The notes under the pieces: model-generated
What the model was told of the DNA's origin: nothing
Database searches by the model: none
The model's input: the letters and a program-made list of their open reading frames with translations, nothing else
Part shown: positions 35,443 to 44,888 of the stretch, in pieces
How positions within the stretch are numbered: the stretch's first letter is position 1
How the letters are laid out: each line of letters starts with the position of its first letter
From: JBBQUN01 sp963717115
GTDB lineage: Bacteria > Actinomycetota > Acidimicrobiia > Acidimicrobiales > SZUA-35
NCBI GenBank assembly: GCA_963717115.1
Contig: CAVQVO010000017.1
Location: 744,001 to 808,000, forward strand
Direction of reading: 5' to 3'
DNA length: 64,000 nt
Program-made: the position numbers and the translations under genes

Positions 35443-36241
35443 AGGACACGTCCTCCACCGCGCCGCCCGCCTGCAGGGCAAACGGTTCCGTGGCAAGACG
35501 GTCAGCGTGTCCTCGCCGCAGGGACGATTCAGCGACGGCGCCCAGGCCGTCGACGGCCACCGGATCGAGCGGATCCACGCCTACGGCAAGCACCTCTTCT
35601 ACGACTTCGAGACCGGTGACTCGATCCACGTCCACCTCGGCCTCTTCGGCAAGTTCCGGGTGTCGACCCTGCCGGTCGACCGGGACCCGTCGCCCAACTG
35701 CCGGCTGCTGATGGAGTCCGAGACCGACCAGTTGCATCTCGCCGGTCCGACGGTCTGCGAGGTGGTCGACCCCGACGGGGTCCAGGCCGTGATCGATCGG
35801 CTCGGCCCCGACCCGATCGTTGCGCCCGCCGACGGTGCCGATCGGTTCGCCGCCCGGCTCGCCCGTCGCCGCATCCCGATCGGCGCGGCGCTGCTCGACC
35901 AGAAGGTGATCGCCGGGGTCGGCAACGTCTACCGCGCCGAGTTCCTCCACGTGCTGGGCATCCATCCGTTCACGCCCGCCAACGAGGTGAACCGGAACCA
36001 GAGCGATGCCCTGTGGTCGCTGGCGGTCGACGAGCTGACGGCCGGCGAGAAGCTCGGTCGAATCGTGACGGTCGACCCGGCCGAGATCGGATTCGATCGG
36101 CGCCGCGACCTGCCACGCGGCGAGCGGCTCTACGCCTACAAACGCCACGGCCAGCCCTGTCGTCGGTGCGGTACCTCCATCGTCAGCGCCGACATCGACG
36201 GTCGATCGATCTGGTGGTGTCCACCCTGCCAACCCGCCTGA
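35435..36241 (+). CDS. Fpg/Nei-family DNA glycosylase-lyase
   Basis: This 268-residue base-excision enzyme opens MPEGHVLHRAARLQGK, with the catalytic N-terminal Pro and Glu. The helix-two-turn-helix region reads LLDQKVIAGVGNVYRAEFLH and the C-terminal zinc finger is CRRC-x16-CPPC. PEGH marks the Nei-like (endonuclease VIII) side of the family, which removes oxidised pyrimidines. It starts at ATG 35435, overlapping the MDMPI-like stop. The last codons and stop are duplicated just downstream (see repeat at 36221). Confidence 0.93.
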   Translation: MPEGHVLHRAARLQGKRFRGKTVSVSSPQGRFSDGAQAVDGHRIERIHAYGKHLFYDFETGDSIHVHLGLFGKFRVSTLPVDRDPSPNCRLLMESETDQLHLAGPTVCEVVDPDGVQAVIDRLGPDPIVAPADGADRFAARLARRRIPIGAALLDQKVIAGVGNVYRAEFLHVLGIHPFTPANEVNRNQSDALWSLAVDELTAGEKLGRIVTVDPAEIGFDRRRDLPRGERLYAYKRHGQPCRRCGTSIVSADIDGRSIWWCPPCQPA

Positions 36242-36324
36242 CCGGCCTGACCTGCCCGCCTGACCGGCCTGACCTGCCCGCCTGACCGGCCACCCAACCA
36301 CCCTGCCAACCCGCCTGACCGGCC
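36221..36324. repeat. Tandem repeats spanning the glycosylase stop codon
   Basis: A 27-base stretch at 36221-36247 (encoding PPCQPA and stop) recurs exactly at 36298-36324. Between them a 22-base unit (CGCCTGACCGGCCTGACCTGCC) runs about 2.6 times from 36235 to 36291. The segment from 36242 to the DUF2889 start at 36517 (275 bases) otherwise contains nothing recognised. Confidence 0.8.
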
Positions 36325-36516
36325 ACCCAGCCCGCCGACCTGCCCGAACCCCAGCCCACCCACCGAACCGTGGGTCCACCGTCGTATTCCGGACAACCGA
36401 GGGGCCGCCGTCGCCGGCGCCGTACGGAGGCTCCGCAGAACTTCGGGTTCGGACGGTGGCTCCTCGGTTGCGGCGAGGTTTTGCGGGCCGGGCTCGTGCC
36501 TCTAGGTTGGCGGGCC

Positions 36517-37260
36517 ATGTCGCCGCACACCGCTCTGCCGAACACCTCTTTGCCGCCGAAGGTCGCTCTGCCGCCTGAGGCCGTTCTGCCGTCCGAGACC
36601 GTTCTGCCGCCTGATCCCGGCACCTTGCCACCACCCACCGGCACCCTCGTCCACCAGCGGGCCTACGACGTCAAGGCCTATCACGTCGCCGCCGATCGAC
36701 TGCGACTCCGAGGCAGCGTTCACGACGTCAAGCCGCCGGGGATGTACATCGAGGACGACCCGGACCCCCTGTCGGTCCATCACATGGAGGTCGATCTGCT
36801 GCTCGACTTCCCCTCGCTCACCATCCTCGAAGCGGCGGTGGCGATGAACGTCACGCCCCACCTCGGCTGCAACACGATCGAGCCCGACTATCAACAACTC
36901 GTCGGGCTCTCGATCGCCCGTGGGTTCTCCCGCCAGGTCAAGGATCGCTTCGGTGGACCGAACGGGTGCACCCACATCGGGGCCCTGCTCCAGGCCATGG
37001 CCCCGGTGGCCATCCAGTCCGGTTGGTCGATGAGGACCCTGGCCTCCCGGGAACACCCCGAAGCGGGCACGAACGACTTCGGACCCGAGGAACGTCGGCA
37101 GGCCATGGCCTTCAACCTCAACACGTGCCACATCTGGGACGAGAACGGGGCCCAGGTCGCCGGGATGCTCGCCGGTGCCGAGATGGAGATCCCGGTGTGG
37201 GCGGTGAAGCGGATGGAGGCGATGGGTCGCTCACCCGAGGAGTGGCGGCGACCGTCCTGA
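36517..37260 (+). CDS. DUF2889 domain protein
   Basis: This 247-residue protein has the DUF2889 core: KAYHVAADRLRLRGSVHDVKP, then VHHMEVDLLLDFPSLTILEAAVAM, and DRFGGPNGCTHIGALLQAMAP (residues about 45-165). Cys and His in GCTH suggest a metal or active site. The family is common near degradation genes, but its chemistry is unknown. Residues 6-36 are a low-complexity run of LPPxxV units coded by an 18-base tandem repeat (36532-36620). It starts at ATG 36517; the family core begins after the repeat. Confidence 0.8.
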   Translation: MSPHTALPNTSLPPKVALPPEAVLPSETVLPPDPGTLPPPTGTLVHQRAYDVKAYHVAADRLRLRGSVHDVKPPGMYIEDDPDPLSVHHMEVDLLLDFPSLTILEAAVAMNVTPHLGCNTIEPDYQQLVGLSIARGFSRQVKDRFGGPNGCTHIGALLQAMAPVAIQSGWSMRTLASREHPEAGTNDFGPEERRQAMAFNLNTCHIWDENGAQVAGMLAGAEMEIPVWAVKRMEAMGRSPEEWRRPS

Positions 37261-37308
37261 GTCGGCCCGGTTGGGCGTCGCCTCGACCCGGACGGTAGCA
37301 ATGGTCCG

Positions 37309-37659
37309 GTGTTCCCCCGCTCCATCACCCTGCCCATCGAGGCCGGCGCCGCCATCCGCGAGACGCTGGGGATCCTCGGCGATCACGAGCAGTCCGACGA
37401 CCAACTGCGGGCGCTGATGCTCGAGCAGCGGGTCTGGGAGTCCTGGACGCCCGACGAATGGGCGTCGATGCAGGGAGCCGATCAGCCGATCGATTTCGAG
37501 CTCGAGGACGCGGCCATCATCCTGCAGGGTCTGGCGTTCACCGAGATCATGAGCGTCGAGTTGCCGTGGTTCCCGATGGTGCAGTGGACCGTGGACTTCA
37601 TGACCGCCGAACTCCGTCCCGCCTGGACCGACGACGAATGGCGACGTCTCATCCCCTGA
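37309..37659 (+). CDS. Hypothetical protein
   Basis: This 116-residue protein starts at GTG 37309, 48 bases after the DUF2889 gene. It is not recognised. It is acidic and Trp-rich with no membrane segment: VWESWTPDEWASMQG near residue 42 and WTDDEWRRL at the end repeat a WT(P/D)DEW motif, suggesting two related halves. The composition is consistent with a real coding gene. Confidence 0.65.
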   Translation: MFPRSITLPIEAGAAIRETLGILGDHEQSDDQLRALMLEQRVWESWTPDEWASMQGADQPIDFELEDAAIILQGLAFTEIMSVELPWFPMVQWTVDFMTAELRPAWTDDEWRRLIP

Positions 37660-37758
37660 GGTCGATGCAGAAGTGATCGTCACTCGGTCGAGGTTGCAGC
37701 CGGGAACGAACAGGGCAACCTCGGTCACGAACGCCACCCGACCGACCGAGGATCAACC

Positions 37759-37872
37759 GTGCTCGACCTCTGGCCGAACTGCGAATGCTGCGACGTCGAC
37801 CTCCCGCCCGACTCGACCGACCCCGACAACTGCCCCGTTCACGGAACCGCCGCCGACGACCGGGTTCGCTGA
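37759..37872 (+). CDS. Short DUF1272-like Cys-rich peptide
   Basis: This 37-residue frame starts at GTG 37759 after GAGG and reads LDLWPNCECCDVDLPPDS before ending DDRVR. The PNCECC.VDLPPDS block matches the N-terminus of DUF1272 small zinc-ribbon-like proteins. The usual second Cys cluster (C-T-F-C-x2-C) is missing, with only CPVH left. It could be a truncated copy, a minimal variant, or chance. Confidence 0.5.
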   Translation: MLDLWPNCECCDVDLPPDSTDPDNCPVHGTAADDRVR

Positions 37873-37962
37873 CCGGGAAGGAACCGCTCGACCTCGCGCC
37901 GGCGGCCGGCCCGGCGAGAGGTGCCGAGTCGCTCCGGACGAACGGCTGAGCCAGACTGTGTC

Positions 37963-39159
37963 ATGGCCTACATCTCGGATCGGGTCGTCCACGACGCCGA
38001 CGCCCACATCATGGAAACCCCCGACTGGTTGCGCGATTACGCCGATCCCGAGATCCGCGATCGCCTGGCCCGACCCGAGTACTCGAACGAGCTCAAACAG
38101 TTCGGCAACCTCGTCGGGGTCGACGATCTCGACGGGGCGTTCGATGCCATCGAGGCCAAGCACCGGTCGAGCGACTTCCTCGCCGACGAGGCGATCGAGG
38201 TCATGAACCGCAAGAACTTCGCTGCGACGGGGTCCTTCATCGCCGACGACCGCCCACGGGTGCTCGACCTCATCGGCGTCCGCTCGCAGCTCCTGTTCAA
38301 CACGTTCCACAACGCCCGCCTGTACCAGTGGGAGCATCAACCCGATCTCGATCTGGCCTACGGCGCGGCCCGCGCCCACAACCGCGGCATGATCGACTTC
38401 TGCTCGGTCGACGACCGACTCCTGCCCACCTGCTACGTGCCGCTGGCCGATTTCGATCGGGCCGAGTCCATGGCCCTCGAAGCCGTCGAGGCCGGCGCCG
38501 CCGCCCTGCTCGTCGCTTCCGGTTGCCCGTCCGGGCACTCGCCCAGCCATCTCGGCCTCGACCCGGTGTGGCGGGCCGCATCCGAGGCCGGCATTCCGGT
38601 GGTGTTCCACGTCGGCGGGACCGGCGCGCTGATCGACCCGAACTACTTCGTCAACGGACTGCCGATCCCGACCGACTTCCACGGTGGCGACGAGAACTTT
38701 CGTTCGGTCGACTACATGGGCATTCCCGGACCGCCGATGCAGACCATGGCCACGCTGATCTTCGACGGCGTGCTCGACCGCTTCCCCCAGTTGCGTTGGG
38801 GCGTGATCGAACAGGGAGCGATCTGGTTGCCGAGCTGGATGAAGCAGATGGAATCCGCCTTCGAGGCCTTCCACCGACACGAGGAACGCCTCCAGGCGCT
38901 CGAGCTCCGTCCGAGCGAGTACGTCGAGCGCCAGGTTCGCGTGACCCCGTACCCGACCGAGGACATCGGCTGGGTGACCGAACAGGTGGGGCCGAACATC
39001 CTGCTCTTCAACACCGACTACCCGCACGTCGAAGGCGGTCGGCGCCCGTACGAGCGGTTCGAGCGGAGCCTGGGCGACGTCGACGAGTCCGTCAAGCAGC
39101 GGTTCTACGCCGACAACTTCATCGACCTGATGGGGAGCGCGGTCGCGGCGCTGGTCTGA
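37963..39159 (+). CDS. Amidohydrolase-family (ACMSD-type) decarboxylase/hydrolase
   Basis: This 398-residue TIM-barrel metal enzyme opens VHDADAHIMETPDWL, whose D-A-H resembles the HxH variant of the amidohydrolase-2 group. VVFHVGGTG near residue 205 and LFNTDYPHVEGG near 345 give the other His and Asp ligands. The group includes 2-amino-3-carboxymuconate-semialdehyde decarboxylase and o-hydroxybenzoate-type decarboxylases; the substrate is open. It starts at ATG 37963. It converges on the GGDEF-EAL gene with eight bases between. Confidence 0.85.
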   Translation: MAYISDRVVHDADAHIMETPDWLRDYADPEIRDRLARPEYSNELKQFGNLVGVDDLDGAFDAIEAKHRSSDFLADEAIEVMNRKNFAATGSFIADDRPRVLDLIGVRSQLLFNTFHNARLYQWEHQPDLDLAYGAARAHNRGMIDFCSVDDRLLPTCYVPLADFDRAESMALEAVEAGAAALLVASGCPSGHSPSHLGLDPVWRAASEAGIPVVFHVGGTGALIDPNYFVNGLPIPTDFHGGDENFRSVDYMGIPGPPMQTMATLIFDGVLDRFPQLRWGVIEQGAIWLPSWMKQMESAFEAFHRHEERLQALELRPSEYVERQVRVTPYPTEDIGWVTEQVGPNILLFNTDYPHVEGGRRPYERFERSLGDVDESVKQRFYADNFIDLMGSAVAALV

Positions 39160-39167
39160 ACGGGCCC

Positions 39168-41168
39168 TCAGCGCCGGCCCGGCTCGGGTTGGACCAGAGA
39201 CGGCCGTTGGCGTCGCAACGCTCGCCGATAGGCGTCCCGGACGTCGGCCAGCTCCAGGAGCTCCTCGGCCGGCATGGCCGGTGAGAACAGGTAGCCCTGG
39301 CCGTGCCAGACGCCGTAGGAACGGAGCGCCTCGGCCTGCTCCCGCGTCTCGACACCCTCGGCGATGACCTCGTAGCCGAGGTCTCGGCCGATGCCGGCGA
39401 TCGCCGACACGATCGTCTGGGACGTGTGGTCGTGCAGCAGGTTCCGGGTGAAGTGGCGATCGATCTTGACGGCATCGAGCGGGATCTGGGTCAGCAACGA
39501 CAGGGAGGACTGTCCCCGTCCGAAGTCGTCGAGCCAGATCGACGCGCCCCGGCGGCGCATGTCCTGGAGGCGTTCGGCGGCGTGCGCCAGATCGGCGATC
39601 ACCCCCGTCTCGGTGATCTCCAGGGTGATCCCGGTGAGGTCCGGCTCGTCGGCCAACAGGTCGAGCATGTCCATCAGGTGAGCCGGAGGGAGATTGAGCC
39701 CGACGTCGATCGGTCGACCCATCGAGCGCAGGAGCTGCCGGAGTCGGCGGGCATCCCCGAGCACCGCCCTGGTGAGCGCGGCGTCGAGCCCGGTCTCGAT
39801 CGCCAGCTCGATGAACGTTCCGGCATCCCGGACGCCGGACTCGTGATGCCACCGAGCGAGCCCTTCGACGCTGGTGATCTGCCCGGACCGAAGATCGACG
39901 ATCGGCTGGAACCAGCCTCGGATCCGACCGGCGTTCAGCGCCGCTCGCAGCTCGGCTTCGTCGTCGAGGCGCCGGTCCATGCGTTCGCGCATCGACGTGT
40001 CGAACGTCGCGGCACGGTCTCGACCATCCTCCTTGGCCTGATAGAGCGCAGCATCGGCGAGACGAAGCACATCGACCGCCGTCGTGGCGTCGTCGCCGGC
40101 GCAGGCGACCCCGATACTGGCCGTGACCGGCATCATCCGACCGGCGATCGCGAACGACTCCCGGAACGCCTGCATCACCCGGCGAGCCACACCCTCGACG
40201 TCTTCGATGCCGTGGACGGGGGAGACCAGGATCGTGAACTCGTCACCACCCAACCGGGCCAGCAGGTCGCCGGGGCGCAACACGCCGGCGATGCGATCGG
40301 CCACGTCCCGCAGGAGCTCGTCGCCGGCCTCGTGGCCGAGCGAGTCGTTGACGATCTTGAAGCGATCGAGATCGAGGAACAGCACACCCACCGTCATGCC
40401 CAACCGTTCGGCTTCGATCATGGCCAGGTCGAGGCGGCGGGCGAACTCGCCGCGGTTGGCCAGCCCGGTGAGGGAGTCGTGGCTGGCTTCGCGAGCCAGC
40501 CGCTCGTTGGTCAACGACAACTGATCGGCAACCCGCTCCCGACGCAACGCGAAGTAGCTCGCGGCCTGGTCACTGCGCAGCTTGACCACCGAGAGCACGG
40601 CGCTGAAGGGCACCGTGTAGACGAGGATCACGATCGTGGCATTCGAGGTCTCGTTCCCCATGTTCCAGAACCCGAGGGAGGCGGTCGCCACGATCATCAG
40701 CTGGAAGGCCCAGAACAGCCGGGGGACCGCCGACGAGAACATGATGTTGGCGGCGATGGGGCCGAGGACCAGCATGGCGACGAACGATTGCCAGGTCGGT
40801 TCCGGCGGCGCCGCGACGAGGGGCAGCGAGCCCCAGGTCAGCCCCGAGGTCAGCATGGCGCCGATCAGGTAGACGGGGGCCCGATCGGCCGTGGCGTCAC
40901 GCTGGACGAGGATGGCGCTCAGGCCGCAGGCCAGGGCGGTGGCGGTCACGAGCGCAGCCCAGATCTGCAGGGAGCCCCGGTCGGCATGGTGTCGCAGCAG
41001 GAGGTAGTAGCCCGCCACGGTGGGCGTGGTGAGCAGGGCCACCACCTGGAGCAGATGGCAGGCCTGGGCCAGCAACCGCCGCCGAACGTCGAGCGCGAGT
41101 GAGTCGTGGAGGTCGTACACCCGGGAGGGGAGCATCCACTCGAAGACGCGGCGCGTCCTTGAACTCAT
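39168..41168 (-). CDS. Membrane GGDEF-EAL cyclic-di-GMP enzyme
   Basis: This 666-residue protein has about six N-terminal membrane helices (residues 35-195), a GGDEF domain and an EAL domain. GGDEF: HDSLTGLANRGEF, LDLDRFKIVNDSLGHEAGD, an RPGD inhibitory site, and the active site RLGGDEFTIL. EAL: SVEGLARWHH (EGL in place of EAL), ITLEITETG, WLDDFGRGQSSLSLLTQIPLDAVKIDR and IAEGVETREQAEAL. Both catalytic centres look plausible, with DDFGRG differing slightly from the usual DDFGTG. It could make or degrade cyclic di-GMP in response to a membrane signal. No paired sensor gene is adjacent. Confidence 0.93.
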   Translation of the reverse strand: MSSRTRRVFEWMLPSRVYDLHDSLALDVRRRLLAQACHLLQVVALLTTPTVAGYYLLLRHHADRGSLQIWAALVTATALACGLSAILVQRDATADRAPVYLIGAMLTSGLTWGSLPLVAAPPEPTWQSFVAMLVLGPIAANIMFSSAVPRLFWAFQLMIVATASLGFWNMGNETSNATIVILVYTVPFSAVLSVVKLRSDQAASYFALRRERVADQLSLTNERLAREASHDSLTGLANRGEFARRLDLAMIEAERLGMTVGVLFLDLDRFKIVNDSLGHEAGDELLRDVADRIAGVLRPGDLLARLGGDEFTILVSPVHGIEDVEGVARRVMQAFRESFAIAGRMMPVTASIGVACAGDDATTAVDVLRLADAALYQAKEDGRDRAATFDTSMRERMDRRLDDEAELRAALNAGRIRGWFQPIVDLRSGQITSVEGLARWHHESGVRDAGTFIELAIETGLDAALTRAVLGDARRLRQLLRSMGRPIDVGLNLPPAHLMDMLDLLADEPDLTGITLEITETGVIADLAHAAERLQDMRRRGASIWLDDFGRGQSSLSLLTQIPLDAVKIDRHFTRNLLHDHTSQTIVSAIAGIGRDLGYEVIAEGVETREQAEALRSYGVWHGQGYLFSPAMPAEELLELADVRDAYRRALRRQRPSLVQPEPGRR

Positions 41169-41254
41169 GCTTCAGTATCGGCTGCGGGGCCCTCGATGAA
41201 AGCGGCGGTCCCCCGGCCGCCGCGTCCATCTCCCGAGCGAGTCGTCGAAGCGGT

Positions 41255-43330
41255 TCAGCCGTTGGCCACCCGTTGCAGGGCTCCGCCGTCGGCGGCCAGT
41301 TCGGCGAGCAACGGCGAGAGCTCCCAGTGGGCGCCGCCGAGTTGCTCGGAGTAGGCCGAGATCTTGGAGGCGATCTCGGACAGCCCGACCGTGTCGGCCC
41401 AGAACATCGGGCCGCCGCGATAGACCGGCCAGCCGTACCCGTTCACCCAGACCACGTCGATGTCGCTGCCGCGGATGGCGATCTGCTCCTCGAGGATCTT
41501 CGCTCCCTCGTTGACCATCGGGTAGAGGCACCGTTCGAGGACCTCGTCATCGGTCACGGCTCGCTGCTCGATCCCCTGACCCGACGCGAACTCGCGGATC
41601 ATCTGCTCGACCTCGGGATCGGGTGTCGACGCCCGGGTGTCGGGATCGTAGGTGTAGTAGCCCCGCCCGTTCTTCTGACCCTTGCGTCCGCTCTCGCACA
41701 TCAGCTCGCGCACGGTCGAACCGGTCGAGGTCTCGGCCTTCCAGCCGATGTCGAGCCCGGCGAGATCGCTCATCGCGAAGGGTCCCATCGGGAAGCCGAA
41801 CTCGTAGAGCACCCGGTCGACCTGGGCCGGGGTCGCCCCTTCGAGGATGATCTTGTTGGCCTCGATGCTCCGCATGAACAGCATGCGGTTGCCGACGAAC
41901 CCGTGACAGACGCCGACGAGGACGGCGATCTTGTTGATCTTCTTGGCGATGGCCATCGAGGTGGCGATCGTGGTGTCGGAGCTCTGGTCGCCGCGGACCA
42001 CCTCGAGCAGTTTCATGACGTTCGCCGGCGAGAAGAAGTGCAGGCCGATCACGCTCTCGGGCCGACTCGTTGCGGACGCGATCTCGTTGACGTCGAGCGC
42101 CGAGGTGTTCGACGCCATGATCGCCCCGGGGCGACAGATCTGATCGAGTTCGGCGAAGATCGACTTCTTCAGGGCCATGTCCTCGAAGACGGCCTCGATG
42201 ACCATGTCGCACTCGGCGAAGTCGGCTTTGTCGGTCGAGCCGGTGATGAGCGCCATCCGCTCCTCGACCTGGGCCGGCGTGATCGACGACGACCGTTCGT
42301 AGTTCTTGCGGACGACCGCCAGACCCCGGTCGAGGCTCTCCTGGTCGCGTTCGACGATGGTGACGGGGATCCCCACGTTGGCGAAGTTCATGGCGATTCC
42401 CCCACCCATCGTGCCGGCCCCCAGGACGCCGCAGCGGCGGACGTCGACCAGTGGGGTGTCCTTGTCGATGCCCGGGACCTTGTTGGCGGCCCGCTCGGCG
42501 AAGAAGTAGTAGCGCTGGGCGGCGGATTGGGTGTCTCGCATCAGCTCGCCGAACAGGCGCCCCTCGACGGCCAACCCTTCCTCGAAGGGGAGGTTCACGG
42601 CGGCCTCGATGCACTGGATGTTGTACTCGGGGGCGAGGAAGCCCCGGGTCTTGCGGGCGATCCGTTTGCGGACGTCGGCGAAGACCGAGGGGTCGGCCTT
42701 GGCCTCGGCGAGCTTGTCGTCGCGGTCGCGGATCCGGGTGAGGGTGGTGCCCTCGGCGGCGGCCCGGGCGGCGAACGCAACGGCACCGGCCCGCAGGTCG
42801 GTCACGATCTCGTCGATCAAGCCACACTCGAGCGCCTCGTCGGTCCCGATCTGGTCGCCGCTCGTCATCATGGCGAGCGCCTTGGCAACGCCGGTCACCC
42901 GGGGCAGTCGCTGGGTGCCGCCGGCCCCGGGGAGCAGACCGAGCTTGACCTCGGGCAGACCGAACCGGGCCCCCGGGTCGGCCACCCGGAAGTGGGCGCA
43001 CAGTGCCACCTCGAGCCCGCCGCCCAGTGCCGTGCCGTGGACGGCGGCGACGACCGGCTTGGAACAGTTCTCCATGGCCTCCTGGACGGCCTGGAGGGAC
43101 GGGCCCTTGGGGGCGCCGCCGAACTCGGTGATGTCGGCACCGGCGATGAAGGTCCGCCCGGCGCAGATCACCACGATCGCCGTGGCATCGCCGGCCTCGG
43201 CCTGGGTCACCCCATCGAGGATGCCCTGGCGGACGTGGTGGCTCAGGGCGTTCACGGGCGGGTTGTCGATGACGACGAGGGCGACGTCGCCTTCGCGTTC
43301 GAGTTGGACGGATTCAGTCAGCTGGCTCAT
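41255..43330 (-). CDS. Bifunctional enoyl-CoA hydratase / 3-hydroxyacyl-CoA dehydrogenase (FadJ/FadB type)
   Basis: This 691-residue beta-oxidation enzyme has an N-terminal crotonase domain (oxyanion AGRTFIAGADITEFG; catalytic region LPEVKLGLLPGAGGTQRLPRV) and a C-terminal NAD-dependent 3-hydroxyacyl-CoA dehydrogenase. GAGTMGGGIAMNFANVGIPVTIVERD (residues about 300-325) binds NAD, HFFSPANVMKLLEVV has the catalytic His, and GFVGNRM follows. It carries two successive steps of fatty acid oxidation. No thiolase gene is adjacent. It starts at ATG 43330. Confidence 0.95.
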   Translation of the reverse strand: MSQLTESVQLEREGDVALVVIDNPPVNALSHHVRQGILDGVTQAEAGDATAIVVICAGRTFIAGADITEFGGAPKGPSLQAVQEAMENCSKPVVAAVHGTALGGGLEVALCAHFRVADPGARFGLPEVKLGLLPGAGGTQRLPRVTGVAKALAMMTSGDQIGTDEALECGLIDEIVTDLRAGAVAFAARAAAEGTTLTRIRDRDDKLAEAKADPSVFADVRKRIARKTRGFLAPEYNIQCIEAAVNLPFEEGLAVEGRLFGELMRDTQSAAQRYYFFAERAANKVPGIDKDTPLVDVRRCGVLGAGTMGGGIAMNFANVGIPVTIVERDQESLDRGLAVVRKNYERSSSITPAQVEERMALITGSTDKADFAECDMVIEAVFEDMALKKSIFAELDQICRPGAIMASNTSALDVNEIASATSRPESVIGLHFFSPANVMKLLEVVRGDQSSDTTIATSMAIAKKINKIAVLVGVCHGFVGNRMLFMRSIEANKIILEGATPAQVDRVLYEFGFPMGPFAMSDLAGLDIGWKAETSTGSTVRELMCESGRKGQKNGRGYYTYDPDTRASTPDPEVEQMIREFASGQGIEQRAVTDDEVLERCLYPMVNEGAKILEEQIAIRGSDIDVVWVNGYGWPVYRGGPMFWADTVGLSEIASKISAYSEQLGGAHWELSPLLAELAADGGALQRVANG

Positions 43331-43413
43331 GCGGGCCAGTCAAGCACCCCGCGACCCACCGGAGAAATTGCGCTCCCCGGTGGTCGGATCGGGCCTCCCC
43401 GCGGGATGGACGC

Positions 43414-44844
43414 TCAAACCCCGAGATCGAGCCGGGGCCGCTCGTCGAAGCCGGTCAGTCGCTCCAGGGCGGCCATCACGCCGAGCACCCCCGCTTCGTC
43501 GTGGTGTCGGCCGATGACCTGGAGGCCGATCGGCAGACCTCCCGAGTCGAGGCCGGTACACACCGAGCCGGCCGGATTGCGGGTCATGTTGATGCCGTAG
43601 GTGAACTGCACCCACCCCTGGTTCTCGACGCCGTCGATGGTGCCGTCGTGCCCGAGCACGGGCACCCGACCGGCCGTGGTCGGACTCAGGATGAACGGCG
43701 CCCGGTCGAACGCGTCTTCGAGCCGCCAGTTCAACTCGAAACAGGCGTCCTGGGCGCGGGCGTGGTCGAGCGCGGTCATCGTCGAGCCGAGCATGATCTG
43801 GGGCTTGATCGAATCACTCAGGCGATCGAAGTCGGGCGTCCCGATCAGGTGGCCCTGCGCCTTGAATCGGCTCACGGTCCAGAGCACGATCCAGGCCTGG
43901 ACCGGATCGGTGGCGAACACCTCGTCGATCTCGACGACCTCGGTTCCGGCGTCGGCCAGGCGGTCGACCGCGGCGCGGCACGAGGCTGCGACCTCGGCGT
44001 CGACCGTGGCGAACCCGAAGGTCGGGGTCCACACCACCCGTTCCGGGACGGTGCCCCGCTCGACGGCCCGGTCGACGGCATCGGCGAAGGACGACGACGG
44101 AGCCGGGAGCGACAGCGGATCGCGGCGATCGGGGCCGGCGACGGCGTCGAGGGCCAGTGCCGTGTCGAGTGCCGTGCGACCCATCGGGCCATTGGCGCTG
44201 AGCAGCCCCGACCCGGGCATGGTCCGCCCCGGGATCGGGATCCGCCCGGTCGTCGGCTTGAGTCCCGACAGCCCACACATCGCCGCCGGGATCCGGATCG
44301 AACCGCCTCCGTCGGACCCGGTCCCGAGCGGGATCATGCCCGACGCGATCGCCGCCGCGGTTCCTCCCGAGGAACCGCCGGGGGAGTGCGCGGCCGACCA
44401 CGGATTCGACGTGGCTCCGAACGGAACGTTGTCGGTGGCGCCCTTGTGGCCGTACTCGGGCGTGTTGGTCTTCCCGATGATCACCGCCCCGGCCGCCCGG
44501 TAGCGGGCGACGTGAACCGAGTCGGCCGCGGCCGGCGGGTCGCCGGCGTGCAGATCCGATCCGAACGAGGTGACGAAACCCTCGACGGCTTCGAGGTCCT
44601 TGACGCCCATGGGGACGCCGGCCAGGGGGCCGACGTCTTCACCGGCGGCGAGGCGTTGGTCGAGGGCGTCGGCCTGGGCCAGGGCCCGGTCACCGTCGTA
44701 GGCGACGAACGCGTTGAGGCTCGGGTTGAGCGCCTCGATTCGGTCGAGGGCGATCTGGGTGACCTGGCGCGCGGTCTGTTCCCCGGCCCGAACCCGGGCA
44801 GCGATCGAACGAACCGACTCGTCGAGAAAGGAGCTGTTGGTCAT
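43414..44844 (-). CDS. Amidase (amidase-signature family)
   Basis: This 476-residue hydrolase has the Ser-cisSer-Lys triad: Lys in AVIIGKTNTPEYGHKG, cis-Ser in HSPGGSSGGTAAAIASG, and the nucleophile Ser in GSDGGGSIRIPAAMCGLSGLKP. It hydrolyses an amide of unknown identity, in the cytosol. The C-terminus TGLDSGGLPIGLQVIGRHHDE is typical of the family. It lies between the FadJ-type gene and the MBL hydrolase gene on the same strand. Confidence 0.93.
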   Translation of the reverse strand: MTNSSFLDESVRSIAARVRAGEQTARQVTQIALDRIEALNPSLNAFVAYDGDRALAQADALDQRLAAGEDVGPLAGVPMGVKDLEAVEGFVTSFGSDLHAGDPPAAADSVHVARYRAAGAVIIGKTNTPEYGHKGATDNVPFGATSNPWSAAHSPGGSSGGTAAAIASGMIPLGTGSDGGGSIRIPAAMCGLSGLKPTTGRIPIPGRTMPGSGLLSANGPMGRTALDTALALDAVAGPDRRDPLSLPAPSSSFADAVDRAVERGTVPERVVWTPTFGFATVDAEVAASCRAAVDRLADAGTEVVEIDEVFATDPVQAWIVLWTVSRFKAQGHLIGTPDFDRLSDSIKPQIMLGSTMTALDHARAQDACFELNWRLEDAFDRAPFILSPTTAGRVPVLGHDGTIDGVENQGWVQFTYGINMTRNPAGSVCTGLDSGGLPIGLQVIGRHHDEAGVLGVMAALERLTGFDERPRLDLGV

Positions 44845-44888
44845 CGCCGGACCCTATGGGTTGGCCGCCGTCGGGTCCAGAGGTCGGT

